Shown here: piece by piece, positions 7,680 to 15,395 of the stretch
How positions within the stretch are numbered: position 1 is the stretch's first letter
How the letters are laid out: every line of letters begins with the position of its first letter
Source of the DNA: Opitutaceae bacterium UBA4094
GTDB taxonomy: Bacteria; Verrucomicrobiota; Verrucomicrobiia; Opitutales; Opitutaceae
Length of the DNA stretch: 18,988 nucleotides
NCBI GenBank assembly: GCA_002382525.1
Contig: DFYA01000264.1
Span: 1 to 18,988 of the forward strand
Reading direction: 5' to 3'
Program-made: the position numbers and the translations under genes
Notes under the pieces: model-generated
What the model was told of the DNA's origin: nothing
Databases searched by the model: none
Seen by the model: the letters and a program-made list of their open reading frames with translations, nothing else

Positions 7680-8567
7680 TTAGAACAAAAACTCCGGTTG
7701 CCGCCCGTAGCGCTCGCGCGCCTCCTTCAAACTGGATCGCATTTCCCACCCTTCGAGCAAAGCAAACAACTCGTCCGCCGCGACCGTCGTGCGATCAGCC
7801 GCCACCGTCGGTAGCGTCAGGTTTAGAGTCGTCAATTTCAGGTTTCGCCGTAAATGCTCGGCGCGTTCCCCGACTGACTCACGAAACCGATCCGGCGTGA
7901 GTGCAGCAGCGTGCGCAATCACCCCCTCTACTGAGCCATATTGCTGCAGCCATTTGACCGCCGTTTTCGGCCCCACGCCAGGGATGCCAGGTATGTTGTC
8001 CGATGAGTCGCCCACCAAGGCCAAGTAGTCCGCGATCTGCGATGGCGGCACGCCAAACTTCTCTCGCACGCCCGCCTCGTCACGAAAACGCCAGCCCAAC
8101 TTGGGGTTGGCCGACGGCGGAGGCAGCAAGATTTTGATGCGTTCATTGACCACTTGGGCGAAATCTTTGTCCGAGCTCACGATCAACACATCGTGCCCGA
8201 GCGCACCCAACGCGACGGCCTGTGACGCCAGCAAATCATCGCTCTCCACCCCGTCGGTCTCAATTCCCACGAAGCCCATGGCTCGTGTCAGCGCTTTGAT
8301 AGGCTCAATCTGCTTCTGCAAAGCTTCAGGCATTTCAGCACGCTGAGCCTTGTATTCAGGCAGCAACAACAAGCGATCTTGTGATCCCCCCAAATCAAAA
8401 AAAACCAGCGTGCCATCCGGTTTCTCTTGATCCGCCAGCTTCCACAGCGACTTCACCCAACCGTGCAACGCGTTTGTCGGAAACCCGTCGGCACGCGAAA
8501 GCTCGGGCACAGCGTGAAAACAACGGTAGGCGAGGTTGTAACCGTCAATGAGGAGCCATTTAGCCAT
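7680..8567 (-). CDS. Stand-alone 5'-3' exonuclease / flap endonuclease (PolA N-domain type)
   Basis: A 295-residue structure-specific nuclease of the FEN family, equivalent to the N-terminal domain of DNA polymerase I without the polymerase. It would trim 5' flaps and RNA primers. The metal-binding carboxylates are in place: Asp8 in LLIDGYN, ESDD (108-111), SSDKD (131-135) and GDSSDN (186-191). The helix-3-turn-helix DNA clamp follows as GIPGVGPKTA (194-203). YKAQR (72-76) is the basic arch motif. No polymerase domain follows; the protein ends in EFLF and a TAA stop. Whether a full-length PolA exists elsewhere cannot be seen. It resembles Xni/ExoIX in being free-standing, but retains the full set of acidic residues. 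The ATG at 8567 gives MAKWLLIDGYN. Confidence 0.9.
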   Translation of the reverse strand: MAKWLLIDGYNLAYRCFHAVPELSRADGFPTNALHGWVKSLWKLADQEKPDGTLVFFDLGGSQDRLLLLPEYKAQRAEMPEALQKQIEPIKALTRAMGFVGIETDGVESDDLLASQAVALGALGHDVLIVSSDKDFAQVVNERIKILLPPPSANPKLGWRFRDEAGVREKFGVPPSQIADYLALVGDSSDNIPGIPGVGPKTAVKWLQQYGSVEGVIAHAAALTPDRFRESVGERAEHLRRNLKLTTLNLTLPTVAADRTTVAADELFALLEGWEMRSSLKEARERYGRQPEFLF

Positions 8568-8633
8568 GATTCACTAAAGGGAAACAAACGCGCTTACCCG
8601 ACAATAGGAAACATGGTAAGCCCGCGTCATCAG

Positions 8634-8660
8634 AAAAAAGCCCTATCTTACGATAGGGCT
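8634..8660 (-). terminator. Rho-independent terminator after the PPC/Ig gene
   Basis: A perfect 9-bp stem (8639-8647 with 8652-8660) closes a four-base loop that reads GUAA in the minus-strand RNA, a stable GNRA tetraloop. A run of six T follows directly on the minus strand (8639-8634). It lies 25 bases past the stop of the PPC/Ig gene and ends the long minus-strand run that starts at the pilus-like operon. Confidence 0.93.
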
Positions 8661-8684
8661 GCCCAGTTTGAGATCGTCGAAAAA

Positions 8685-10523
8685 TTAATTTCCGAGCAGA
8701 CCGCCACCACTTGGACTTCCCGAACCAAGTAACTTGTTGCCACTTTGCTTCTTCTTTTGCGTCGTTGCAGGCGCCTGAGAGACAGAAAGCGTTGCAGGTT
8801 TGCTCGTCCGCGTTCCCTGCTTGTTTTTGATCACGCAGCGATAACGAAGACCATCCATATCCATGGTTACGTTCTTGACGGTTAGGGTGAGGGTGCGCAC
8901 GCCCGAGTATTGAGTATCATTGTTCAAATTGGACCAGGAATTCTTCCCAGTCTGCACTTGCCAGCGAAGATTGACGGGAGTCTGGGTCTTGGGCGAGAGA
9001 CTGACGGTAAACGTCGCTTTTCCGCCCTCTACAATCTCGGAATCTTGCGGCTGGTTTGCGACCGCAGGCGAGCCATCTTCATATCTGAGACGGAAAGTAA
9101 ACGCACCTGAGGCTCCAAAGAGCTGACGAGCCACAGCCACCTGATAGGTTTCGCCTTTCTTAACCGTGAATGAGACTTCAGCGCCCCCGTCGAGATCATC
9201 ATCTACCGCGTTGGCGATCGTTTTCAACTGGGCCAAGCGAGCGCCTCGGTAAGCTGCAATCACTGGCTTGAGGGGGCTTCCGGGCTGGGACTCGGTGCCA
9301 GGAGTAGCGCGAGCCGAGAATGTAACCACACCATTGTTAGGAGCGGTCCAAGTCCACCAGAGCGAGCCTGTCGTAGAAAGCCCTGCGTGTAGTGGCTCAA
9401 CCGGATCGTTGGCTAGCGCGCCGACATTGGTGGTGGTCACAGAATATGAATTACCTTGAATACCGGTTCTAAACTCAAACTCGTCATTGGATGGGTTCAC
9501 GAGGCGCGGATCCAAGTCCAACGTCAGGACAATGAAACCAGAACTCACGAGCCAGCCATCGACCGCTATGTCGAGAACATCACCTTTTCGGACGTTAGCC
9601 CTGACGATACTTGAACGATCCCCATCACCGACATCATCGTTGATGATATAACCCCATATGCTTATCGGCCCGTAAACGAAAAGAAAGGTGTCGAAATCAC
9701 TCCCAGCGGTGTAAATTGAGACCCGCCCAGTCGCTGGCGCTTGCCAAGTCCACCAGACAGTCTGTCCAGCGGAGTAGAGAAAATCTTCGGGTCCACGGGT
9801 CGCACCGTAGTTGTAACCGTAATCCACCGCGTAGTGCCCCATTAGCTCAACGGCATCATCATAATCATCATTAATCGGGCGCGCACTTGTGTTCGACGGG
9901 TCGGGAACGCCTACCAACTTGAGTTTAATATCACCGCTAGCCCCGTTATAGCCATCGACAGCGATGTGGTAGGTGGTGCCTGCTGCAATACGAACAGAAA
10001 CCATACTGGTCTGTCTGGGCCCGCTATCGTTATCGTGCGCAACAGGCGTTAAGGTCGAAATTGTATCACCGAAATAGACACTCAGCACGGTGTCGAAATC
10101 GCTGCCCTTGGTGGAAATTACAAGATAGCCGTTGAATCGAGCGACGAAACGCCACCACAGGGATTTCCCACCCGGGTTGCCTTCATAGCCACCATGGATG
10201 GGCTCACCCGGTTCCAATGTCGCATTGGTATTATTGCCCACGTCAGTGCCAACGAGACGTAATAGTTTAATTTGGGATGATTCTCTGAACCGGTCCCCGC
10301 CCCCGCGCTCCTCTGCAGGTCTCGGCAGCAACTTACCACCGCCATCGGGAGTCGTAGGCAAAAGACCTCCGCCGGAACCACCTCCACCAGGCAACAGCTT
10401 GGTTGGAGGCGTGCCATCGGGCAAAAGATTAGGATTACCCGACTCGGGGGTCGGCAACAGCGCCGCGTTTGCAACGCCACCTAGGACGGCCACACACAGC
10501 AGAAGAAGGGAGGAGAATTTCAT
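8685..10523 (-). CDS. Secreted protein with three PPC-like domains and one Ig-like domain
   Basis: A 612-residue exported protein of unknown role. The signal peptide is MKFSSLLLLCVAVLGGVANA with cleavage after ANA (residue 20). Three beta-sandwich repeats resembling bacterial pre-peptidase C-terminal domains follow: about 85-205 (SLWWRF, GSDFDTVLSVY), 215-335 (TVWWTW, GSDFDTFLFVY) and 345-480 (SLWWTW, then a diverged core). An Ig-like domain is at about 485-582 (RWQVQTGKNSW, YRCVIKNKQG). The N-terminal linker has five LLP motifs at residues 22, 33, 43, 54 and 65. The extreme C-terminus has LLG at 598 and 609, the same 11-residue step. There is no peptidase domain or membrane anchor. The frame extends upstream to 10592, but the ATG at 10523 puts the signal peptide first. 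It follows the secretin after 119 bases and ends at a strong terminator, so it may belong to the pilus-like operon. Confidence 0.82.
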   Translation of the reverse strand: MKFSSLLLLCVAVLGGVANAALLPTPESGNPNLLPDGTPPTKLLPGGGGSGGGLLPTTPDGGGKLLPRPAEERGGGDRFRESSQIKLLRLVGTDVGNNTNATLEPGEPIHGGYEGNPGGKSLWWRFVARFNGYLVISTKGSDFDTVLSVYFGDTISTLTPVAHDNDSGPRQTSMVSVRIAAGTTYHIAVDGYNGASGDIKLKLVGVPDPSNTSARPINDDYDDAVELMGHYAVDYGYNYGATRGPEDFLYSAGQTVWWTWQAPATGRVSIYTAGSDFDTFLFVYGPISIWGYIINDDVGDGDRSSIVRANVRKGDVLDIAVDGWLVSSGFIVLTLDLDPRLVNPSNDEFEFRTGIQGNSYSVTTTNVGALANDPVEPLHAGLSTTGSLWWTWTAPNNGVVTFSARATPGTESQPGSPLKPVIAAYRGARLAQLKTIANAVDDDLDGGAEVSFTVKKGETYQVAVARQLFGASGAFTFRLRYEDGSPAVANQPQDSEIVEGGKATFTVSLSPKTQTPVNLRWQVQTGKNSWSNLNNDTQYSGVRTLTLTVKNVTMDMDGLRYRCVIKNKQGTRTSKPATLSVSQAPATTQKKKQSGNKLLGSGSPSGGGLLGN

Positions 10524-10599
10524 AAGCGACGGATCAACAAAAGCACCACATCCAACTAGGGAATCACTAGGCGAGCACGGACAGAGATTCAACGACTAT

Positions 10600-10633
10600 G
10601 TTGCATCCGGCATGCTCTAATGCCGAATGCAAC
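10600..10633 (-). promoter_or_regulatory. Long hairpin between the secretin and the PPC/Ig gene
   Basis: A 14-bp inverted repeat with one mismatch (arms 10600-10613 and 10620-10633) closes a six-base loop, beginning about 10 bases past the secretin stop. On the minus strand it is followed by ATAGTCG, not a T run, so it is not a standard intrinsic terminator. It could stabilise the upstream mRNA end, attenuate read-through into the PPC/Ig gene, or mark a processing site. Confidence 0.6.
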
Positions 10634-10642
10634 CGCCACCGA

Positions 10643-13396
10643 TTAGTTCGAGCGCGCGCGGGATTCCGCCGCAGCCGGGGTCACCATCGTCGGGTTCTGG
10701 AAGATCGCAGCCGGGCTGGTGTATTTGAGTTGCTGCTTCTTCGGTGAGCCGCCTGGAGTGACCAAGTTGGCAGTAACGAAGATCAGCAAGTTGCGCTTCG
10801 AAGACGTTTCGCCGGATGAGCGGAACGCACGACCGAAGAAGGGAATGTCACCCAAGACCGGGATCTTGTCGTTCACCTTGCGAACTTCTTCGCGGGTTAA
10901 GCCGCCCATAACGAGGGTAGCACCATCCCACACCGTGACCTTGGTGGTCACTTCCCGCGTCGAGAAGATCGGCTGGAAGAAGCCAGACGGCATTGTTACC
11001 GTCGTGCCGCCGGAGATCGCGACGCTTTGGCCGCCATACTCAACGAACCCTTCGAATTCCGTGACCTTCGGGTTCAGGTCGAGGCTGATGCTGTAGTCAT
11101 CCTCTTCGACCGTCGGGGTCACCTTGAGCTCCACACCCACGTTGCGGGTGGTAAACTCTTGCGGTGTGCCGGCCGTGATGGTCACACCGGCGGCGCCACC
11201 GCCACCGTTGCCCGACGTGCCGACTTGGCTCTGGATTTCACCGTAGGATTGGGGATAACGGAGCTCTTGGGCGATCACGATATTGGCAGGATTACCCGAC
11301 AACACGGTCACCTTGGGAGCACTCATCAGGTCAGTGCCGGTCTGGCGCGAAAGCGCACGGATCGTCGCAGTGACATCGAATTCGCCTACCACACCCGTGG
11401 CGACAGCGAACGCACTATTGGCCCCGGAGCCATAATCGAAACCGCTCACCGGGTTGCCCACGATGCCGGAGGCCGTGTTACCGATATCCACGCTGCCGGG
11501 AGGCGTCGCGGGGTTGTTGGAGACGCCCAAGGTGGGAGCACCCAAACGAACAATCTGGCCTTCAGAAGCAGCACTCGTGCTGGCAAACGCGCTCGCCAAC
11601 GAGCGGTTGCCCGAAACGAACGACAAGCGCTGGCCATTGACCGACCAGTTAACGCCGAGTTCATCCAACACACCTTGCTGGACGTCCAAGAACTTCGTCT
11701 CGATCTCCACCTGGCGGACATCGTTGTAACGATTGAGGATGTTGCGGATCTTTTCGATGTTGCGGGGCGTCTGGTTGACGATGATGGCCGCACCGTCGTA
11801 AACGAGGCTGGCGCCTTGGATACCTTGGAAGGGAACACCGGCTTGCTCGAGAAACGCTTGCAGCGCACCGGACTCGCCGCCGCCGCCACCGCCACCCGAG
11901 GGGGCGGCCGACGGAGCGGCAAACGGATCGGCGGACGCAGCCGGAGAGGCTGCGGCGGCACCGATACCGGTCATGCGGATGACCGTGGCGCGAGTCACCG
12001 GGAAGAATGCATTGTCTAAACCACGGCCTTCACCAGCCATCTGCTGGCGCACCAACACGGTGTCTTCTGTCACCTCATAGGTGTAGCCGTTGGACGACGT
12101 GATCAGGTCGAGAATACGTTTTAGCGACAGATTGCGGAGCGTGATTGTGACCGGAGGATTCTTGGTCGCCTGATCTTCCAAGACGATATTCACGCCCTTG
12201 ACGCCTTCGCTGCGGTCATATTCGTCTGAAATCGCCGAGAGCGTGCTGATCACCCGGCTCATCTCCACGCCGCTAAAATTGACGTTCGGGATGATGATCG
12301 TGTTGAGCTTCTGTGCTAGGGGCGTGATGCGGTCTGGCCCGCCTGGGGTAACAACCCGATCTAAGTAAATGCCCGGGCGGTTCCACGCTTCACCCACCTC
12401 TTGGATGAGCTGAGCGCGGGTCTTTACGCGGTTCAGTTCGCTCACACGCGCACGCTCGTTGGCGATGCGGGTCAGGAAAGATTTGGCCTCGGGACTGCCG
12501 GCATCCACGGACTCGAGGAGACGGAAGGTTTCTTGCGCACCGTCGATGTCGCCGGCAAGATACTGGCTGCGGCCTTTGGCAACAAGCTTAGCAACCTCTT
12601 TTTGATCGGCGATGAAGCGAGGGTTGACCTCCTCGATCGGCTGCAAAGGGGGATTCAGCTCGACGGCATCGATAGAACGGGCAACTCGCTCGGTCCGGCG
12701 ATCATTGGCGGAGGTAGCGGCGTAAGCGTCGAGCGCAGCACGGGCGCCAGCGGTGTCGCCTTGACGAAGAGCGTATTGGGCCTTCTCCAAAAGCAGCCCG
12801 TTTTTCTCGGCTTGAAGATCAACAATCGTGCTAGCGGTCGCGGGATTTGAGGGAAGCGAGTTGATCGCTCCGTCGAGAACCGATGCGGCTTCGTCAAAAC
12901 GGCCATCTTTTGCAAGGCGGCGGGCCTCGGCGCGCTTAACGCGGGCGTCGGCAATGAGACCACGAATACGCAGGTCCTCTTGTTTCGCGAGATCGTCCGC
13001 TTGCGCGACGGCGGCCTCTTCCGGCGTCAATACGGGAGCGGGCGTCGTGCGAACGACCGTGGGCATGGTCACCGCGACGGGCTCGGAGGTCGGCGCCAAT
13101 GCGGCGTCGTCGGCCTGAACCAAGCCGGAAGCACGAGCGGCGATGGAGGCGTTCACGCCGGAGAGCAGGCGTTGCACGGTCGCATCGTTAGGAGCCAAGG
13201 CCAAAAGCTCCTCCAGGTTCTTTTTGGCGGTTTCTAGATCACCGCTGTCACGAGCCCGAAGGGCGTCCGCCATCAGGCGAATCTTTGTCTCGGTCTGACC
13301 TTGGGCGAACACTTGCCCCGCCGGCACGGCCAGCGCGAGGAGGGCCGGGGCGGCCAATGTGACGAGAAGCGATTTGGGGAGCTTGGACTTTTTCAT
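10643..13396 (-). CDS. Secretin of type IV pilus-like system, Amuc_1098-like
   Basis: Outer-membrane channel subunit of 917 residues. A signal peptide (about 1-31, ending VFA) is followed by a TPR-like, alanine-rich helical region (about 38-330; for example RARDSGDLETAKKNLEELL and RSQYLAGDIDGAQETF). Next come an STN/N0-type domain (about 365-450, NFSGVEMSRVISTL to VLVRQQM), a linker with seven glycines (501-507), an N1-type domain (about 530-570, AAIIVNQTPRNIEKIRNIL) and the secretin beta-barrel (about 670-880). The family signature near the end is KIPVLGDIPFFGRAFRS (844-860), with LLIFVTANLV after it. The TPR N-terminus replaces the AMIN domains of classic PilQ and matches the Akkermansia Amuc_1098 type. 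The ATG at 13396 has CTCCT upstream rather than a Shine-Dalgarno motif. It is the last core gene of the five-gene run. Confidence 0.92.
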   Translation of the reverse strand: MKKSKLPKSLLVTLAAPALLALAVPAGQVFAQGQTETKIRLMADALRARDSGDLETAKKNLEELLALAPNDATVQRLLSGVNASIAARASGLVQADDAALAPTSEPVAVTMPTVVRTTPAPVLTPEEAAVAQADDLAKQEDLRIRGLIADARVKRAEARRLAKDGRFDEAASVLDGAINSLPSNPATASTIVDLQAEKNGLLLEKAQYALRQGDTAGARAALDAYAATSANDRRTERVARSIDAVELNPPLQPIEEVNPRFIADQKEVAKLVAKGRSQYLAGDIDGAQETFRLLESVDAGSPEAKSFLTRIANERARVSELNRVKTRAQLIQEVGEAWNRPGIYLDRVVTPGGPDRITPLAQKLNTIIIPNVNFSGVEMSRVISTLSAISDEYDRSEGVKGVNIVLEDQATKNPPVTITLRNLSLKRILDLITSSNGYTYEVTEDTVLVRQQMAGEGRGLDNAFFPVTRATVIRMTGIGAAAASPAASADPFAAPSAAPSGGGGGGGESGALQAFLEQAGVPFQGIQGASLVYDGAAIIVNQTPRNIEKIRNILNRYNDVRQVEIETKFLDVQQGVLDELGVNWSVNGQRLSFVSGNRSLASAFASTSAASEGQIVRLGAPTLGVSNNPATPPGSVDIGNTASGIVGNPVSGFDYGSGANSAFAVATGVVGEFDVTATIRALSRQTGTDLMSAPKVTVLSGNPANIVIAQELRYPQSYGEIQSQVGTSGNGGGGAAGVTITAGTPQEFTTRNVGVELKVTPTVEEDDYSISLDLNPKVTEFEGFVEYGGQSVAISGGTTVTMPSGFFQPIFSTREVTTKVTVWDGATLVMGGLTREEVRKVNDKIPVLGDIPFFGRAFRSSGETSSKRNLLIFVTANLVTPGGSPKKQQLKYTSPAAIFQNPTMVTPAAAESRARSN

Positions 13397-13455
13397 TTAG
13401 GAGATGCTCTTCTGATCTGGGTATGAGACTAAGGGATACAGGTAAACCGAGGTGG

Positions 13456-14373
13456 TTAGTTGCCGAACGGGAAGGGAGTGGAGCCACCCGTCTGTGCGGG
13501 CGCTTCCGAAGAAGGGGGGACTGGGGCGACAGGAACGACCGGCGTCAAGGTCTTCGTCAGGGGCTCCGTCAAATCCGGAGACTCCTTGCGAATCTCAGCC
13601 GACGGCGGCTCCGACGTCACCGACACGACGGTGAAATTTGCATCACGGATCGTGAAGGTCGCACCCGCCTTGTGCTCAAAGGTGCGAGGGGAATCCTCTT
13701 CCTTAAAGACGGCAAACGGCTCACCCCGCGTGCGGCGAGCAAGATTCGTAAGTTCAATTTCCTCACCTGTCGTGTCGTCTACAATCACAGCCGTGGCCTC
13801 GGTCACGATGATCGGCATGCTTTCCTCGACGGTGATGGTTTTACGCTCCACCTTGAAGCCCTTGATCGTGAGTCCGAGATCCGGGATCTTTTTGCCCGCG
13901 CCTCCAATGATGGTTTCACCGGAAAGTGCATTCTCGAAATTACCACGGTAGGCGCCTGGTTCGCCGATATAACCGACGAGCTGCAGACGAAAGGAGTCTT
14001 GGCGAATCCCGACCAACTCGACTCCAAACTTGGGGGGCTCTGGCTCAGGGATCGGGTCCTTGTCCGGCGGAGGCGGAGGAGGGGTCACCGTGAACTTCGC
14101 GGTCCCGGCATCGTAATAAATCTCGGGAGGCGTGAACACGTCGTAGACCCAAAGCGGACCTCCCGACTGCGAAGGCGCCGGGGGCCACGTCTTGGTCGCG
14201 ACGGTGGGCGCATCGATACCGGATGGCTCGTAAGTCGACGGCGTGATGTTCACCTCGGTGGAGGCGCTCAGCTTGGCGATTTTAGAGCCTTGCGATGCCA
14301 TCCAGCCAGCGGAAGCCAGCAGCAGAACGAGTGCGGCACCAAAGAAAATTTTGTCTTGGGATTGGGCGGCCAT
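13456..14373 (-). CDS. PilP/GspC-like inner-membrane anchored periplasmic protein, Amuc_1099-like
   Basis: A 305-residue bitopic protein: a short cytoplasmic start, a TM helix at about 9-26, then a periplasmic part. A conserved-looking patch GGPLWVYDVFTPPEIYYD (71-88) precedes a proline run (98-103). The segment from FGVELVGIRQ (116) to TIKGFKV (175) looks like the homology region of PilP/GspC proteins, which link the inner-membrane complex to the secretin. A second beta-rich segment (about 180-255) and a proline- and serine-rich tail follow. Sequence similarity to classic PilP is weak, so the role comes mainly from position between the PilO-like gene (one base away) and the secretin (59 bases away). 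The order matches Akkermansia Amuc_1099. Confidence 0.8.
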   Translation of the reverse strand: MAAQSQDKIFFGAALVLLLASAGWMASQGSKIAKLSASTEVNITPSTYEPSGIDAPTVATKTWPPAPSQSGGPLWVYDVFTPPEIYYDAGTAKFTVTPPPPPPDKDPIPEPEPPKFGVELVGIRQDSFRLQLVGYIGEPGAYRGNFENALSGETIIGGAGKKIPDLGLTIKGFKVERKTITVEESMPIIVTEATAVIVDDTTGEEIELTNLARRTRGEPFAVFKEEDSPRTFEHKAGATFTIRDANFTVVSVTSEPPSAEIRKESPDLTEPLTKTLTPVVPVAPVPPSSEAPAQTGGSTPFPFGN

Positions 14374-14374
14374 G

Positions 14375-15385
14375 TCAGTTAGTCGGGGAGGCTTCTGTCG
14401 CGGGGGCTTCGACCAAGTCGATCAACTCGACCGTGACCGTGAAAGTAGAGAGTATCTTTTCAACAAGCGGCTTGGGCTTAACAGGCTCGGCGGGGGCGGC
14501 GGCCGTAGTCGTTCCAAAGATCGAGCTCAACGTGTTTTGCTGAGGGGCGGGAGCGGCTTGGGGCGCCCGAGGTGCCGGCTCAACTTCGACGCTGCGCACC
14601 ACAACCGGCAGCTCGAACTGGGCGAGTTTGTTAAGGAGCGTGCGCAGCGATTCGGTCTCACTAATGAATGTCATCCGGAACGCCGTAGCACCGACAAAAC
14701 CAGGGACGCGCGCCGAGATGCGGCGATCAATCTCGAAAAAGTCGGACGCCCCGGGATTGTTACCGCCACTCGACTGATTCGCCGAGGTGCTGGTTGAACG
14801 ACCCGACGATTGCCCCTCTCGCTCAGCCCGCGTCACGGGGCGTTCGCGATTAAAAGATACGAGCTCGGCAGGACGTGTCTCCATCAAGTTCTTCAGGAGA
14901 TACTCCGCAACAAGACGCTGTCGGTAAACCTGAGGGATCAATTCGCGTTCAGGTCCGGTGCGCGAATAGGTGTAGAAGCCGAAACGCTCGCCGGACTTGA
15001 CCTTCACGCCTGCGGCCTCTGCCTGCCGACGCATTCTTTCAACGAAGGTCTCCAAGTTGAAAAATACTTCCGTGGGGCCCGCAGGAGGTGTGGCGTTGCG
15101 AAGAGCTTCAGCCACTGGAGTGCGAACTTTGAGTTCTTCACGCATGGTGGCCAAGGCGGCCTCGGTCCGACGGAGGTCGGCTTCGACCGCCGCCTTGCTT
15201 TCCGCGGTGGGTGCGGGTCGCACCTGTTGAAGCGCGTTCAGCTCATTGCGCTTTTGGGTCAGACGCGCGGCACTTTTATCCGCAGCGTCTTGGCGGTCAT
15301 AAATACCATAGGCCGTGGCGAGGGCCGCCAAGCCTAGGATACCAAGCGCGATGTAATAGACAGGATAGGACTTGAAACTGGCCAT
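14375..15385 (-). CDS. PilO-like protein, Amuc_1100-like
   Basis: A 336-residue bitopic inner-membrane protein. A TM helix (about 8-28) leads into a coiled coil (about 33-90, KSAARLTQKRNELNALQQV and onward), then a ferredoxin-like periplasmic core of the PilO type. Features shared with Akkermansia Amuc_1100 as I recall it are a GF-x-x-YS element (136-141), a RMTFISETESLRTLLNKL helix-strand unit (237-254), an alanine/proline-rich loop (270-305) and a final beta strand FTVTVELIDLV (315-325). Amuc_1100 is known as a host-active protein (TLR2 signalling); whether this homolog shares that is not shown. A Ser/Asn/Gly-rich insert (192-213) is a local feature. Its stop lies one base before the next ATG and ten bases separate it from the PilM-like gene, so translation is probably coupled. 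Confidence 0.85.
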   Translation of the reverse strand: MASFKSYPVYYIALGILGLAALATAYGIYDRQDAADKSAARLTQKRNELNALQQVRPAPTAESKAAVEADLRRTEAALATMREELKVRTPVAEALRNATPPAGPTEVFFNLETFVERMRRQAEAAGVKVKSGERFGFYTYSRTGPERELIPQVYRQRLVAEYLLKNLMETRPAELVSFNRERPVTRAEREGQSSGRSTSTSANQSSGGNNPGASDFFEIDRRISARVPGFVGATAFRMTFISETESLRTLLNKLAQFELPVVVRSVEVEPAPRAPQAAPAPQQNTLSSIFGTTTAAAPAEPVKPKPLVEKILSTFTVTVELIDLVEAPATEASPTN

Positions 15386-15395
15386 GGGGCGGGGG

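Noticed and set aside
10600..10633. The hairpin after the secretin considered as a rho-independent terminator.
   Set aside because: The bases after the stem on the minus strand are ATAGTCG, not T-rich; kept only as a structured element.
11027..12019. Plus-strand open frame of 330 codons opposite the secretin.
   Set aside because: No recognisable domain, Arg/Gly/Ala-rich, and fully covered by the secretin coding region.
13423..14382. Plus-strand open frame of 319 codons opposite the PilP-like gene.
   Set aside because: Arg-rich antisense frame with no start context; the minus-strand frame has a TM helix and fits the operon.
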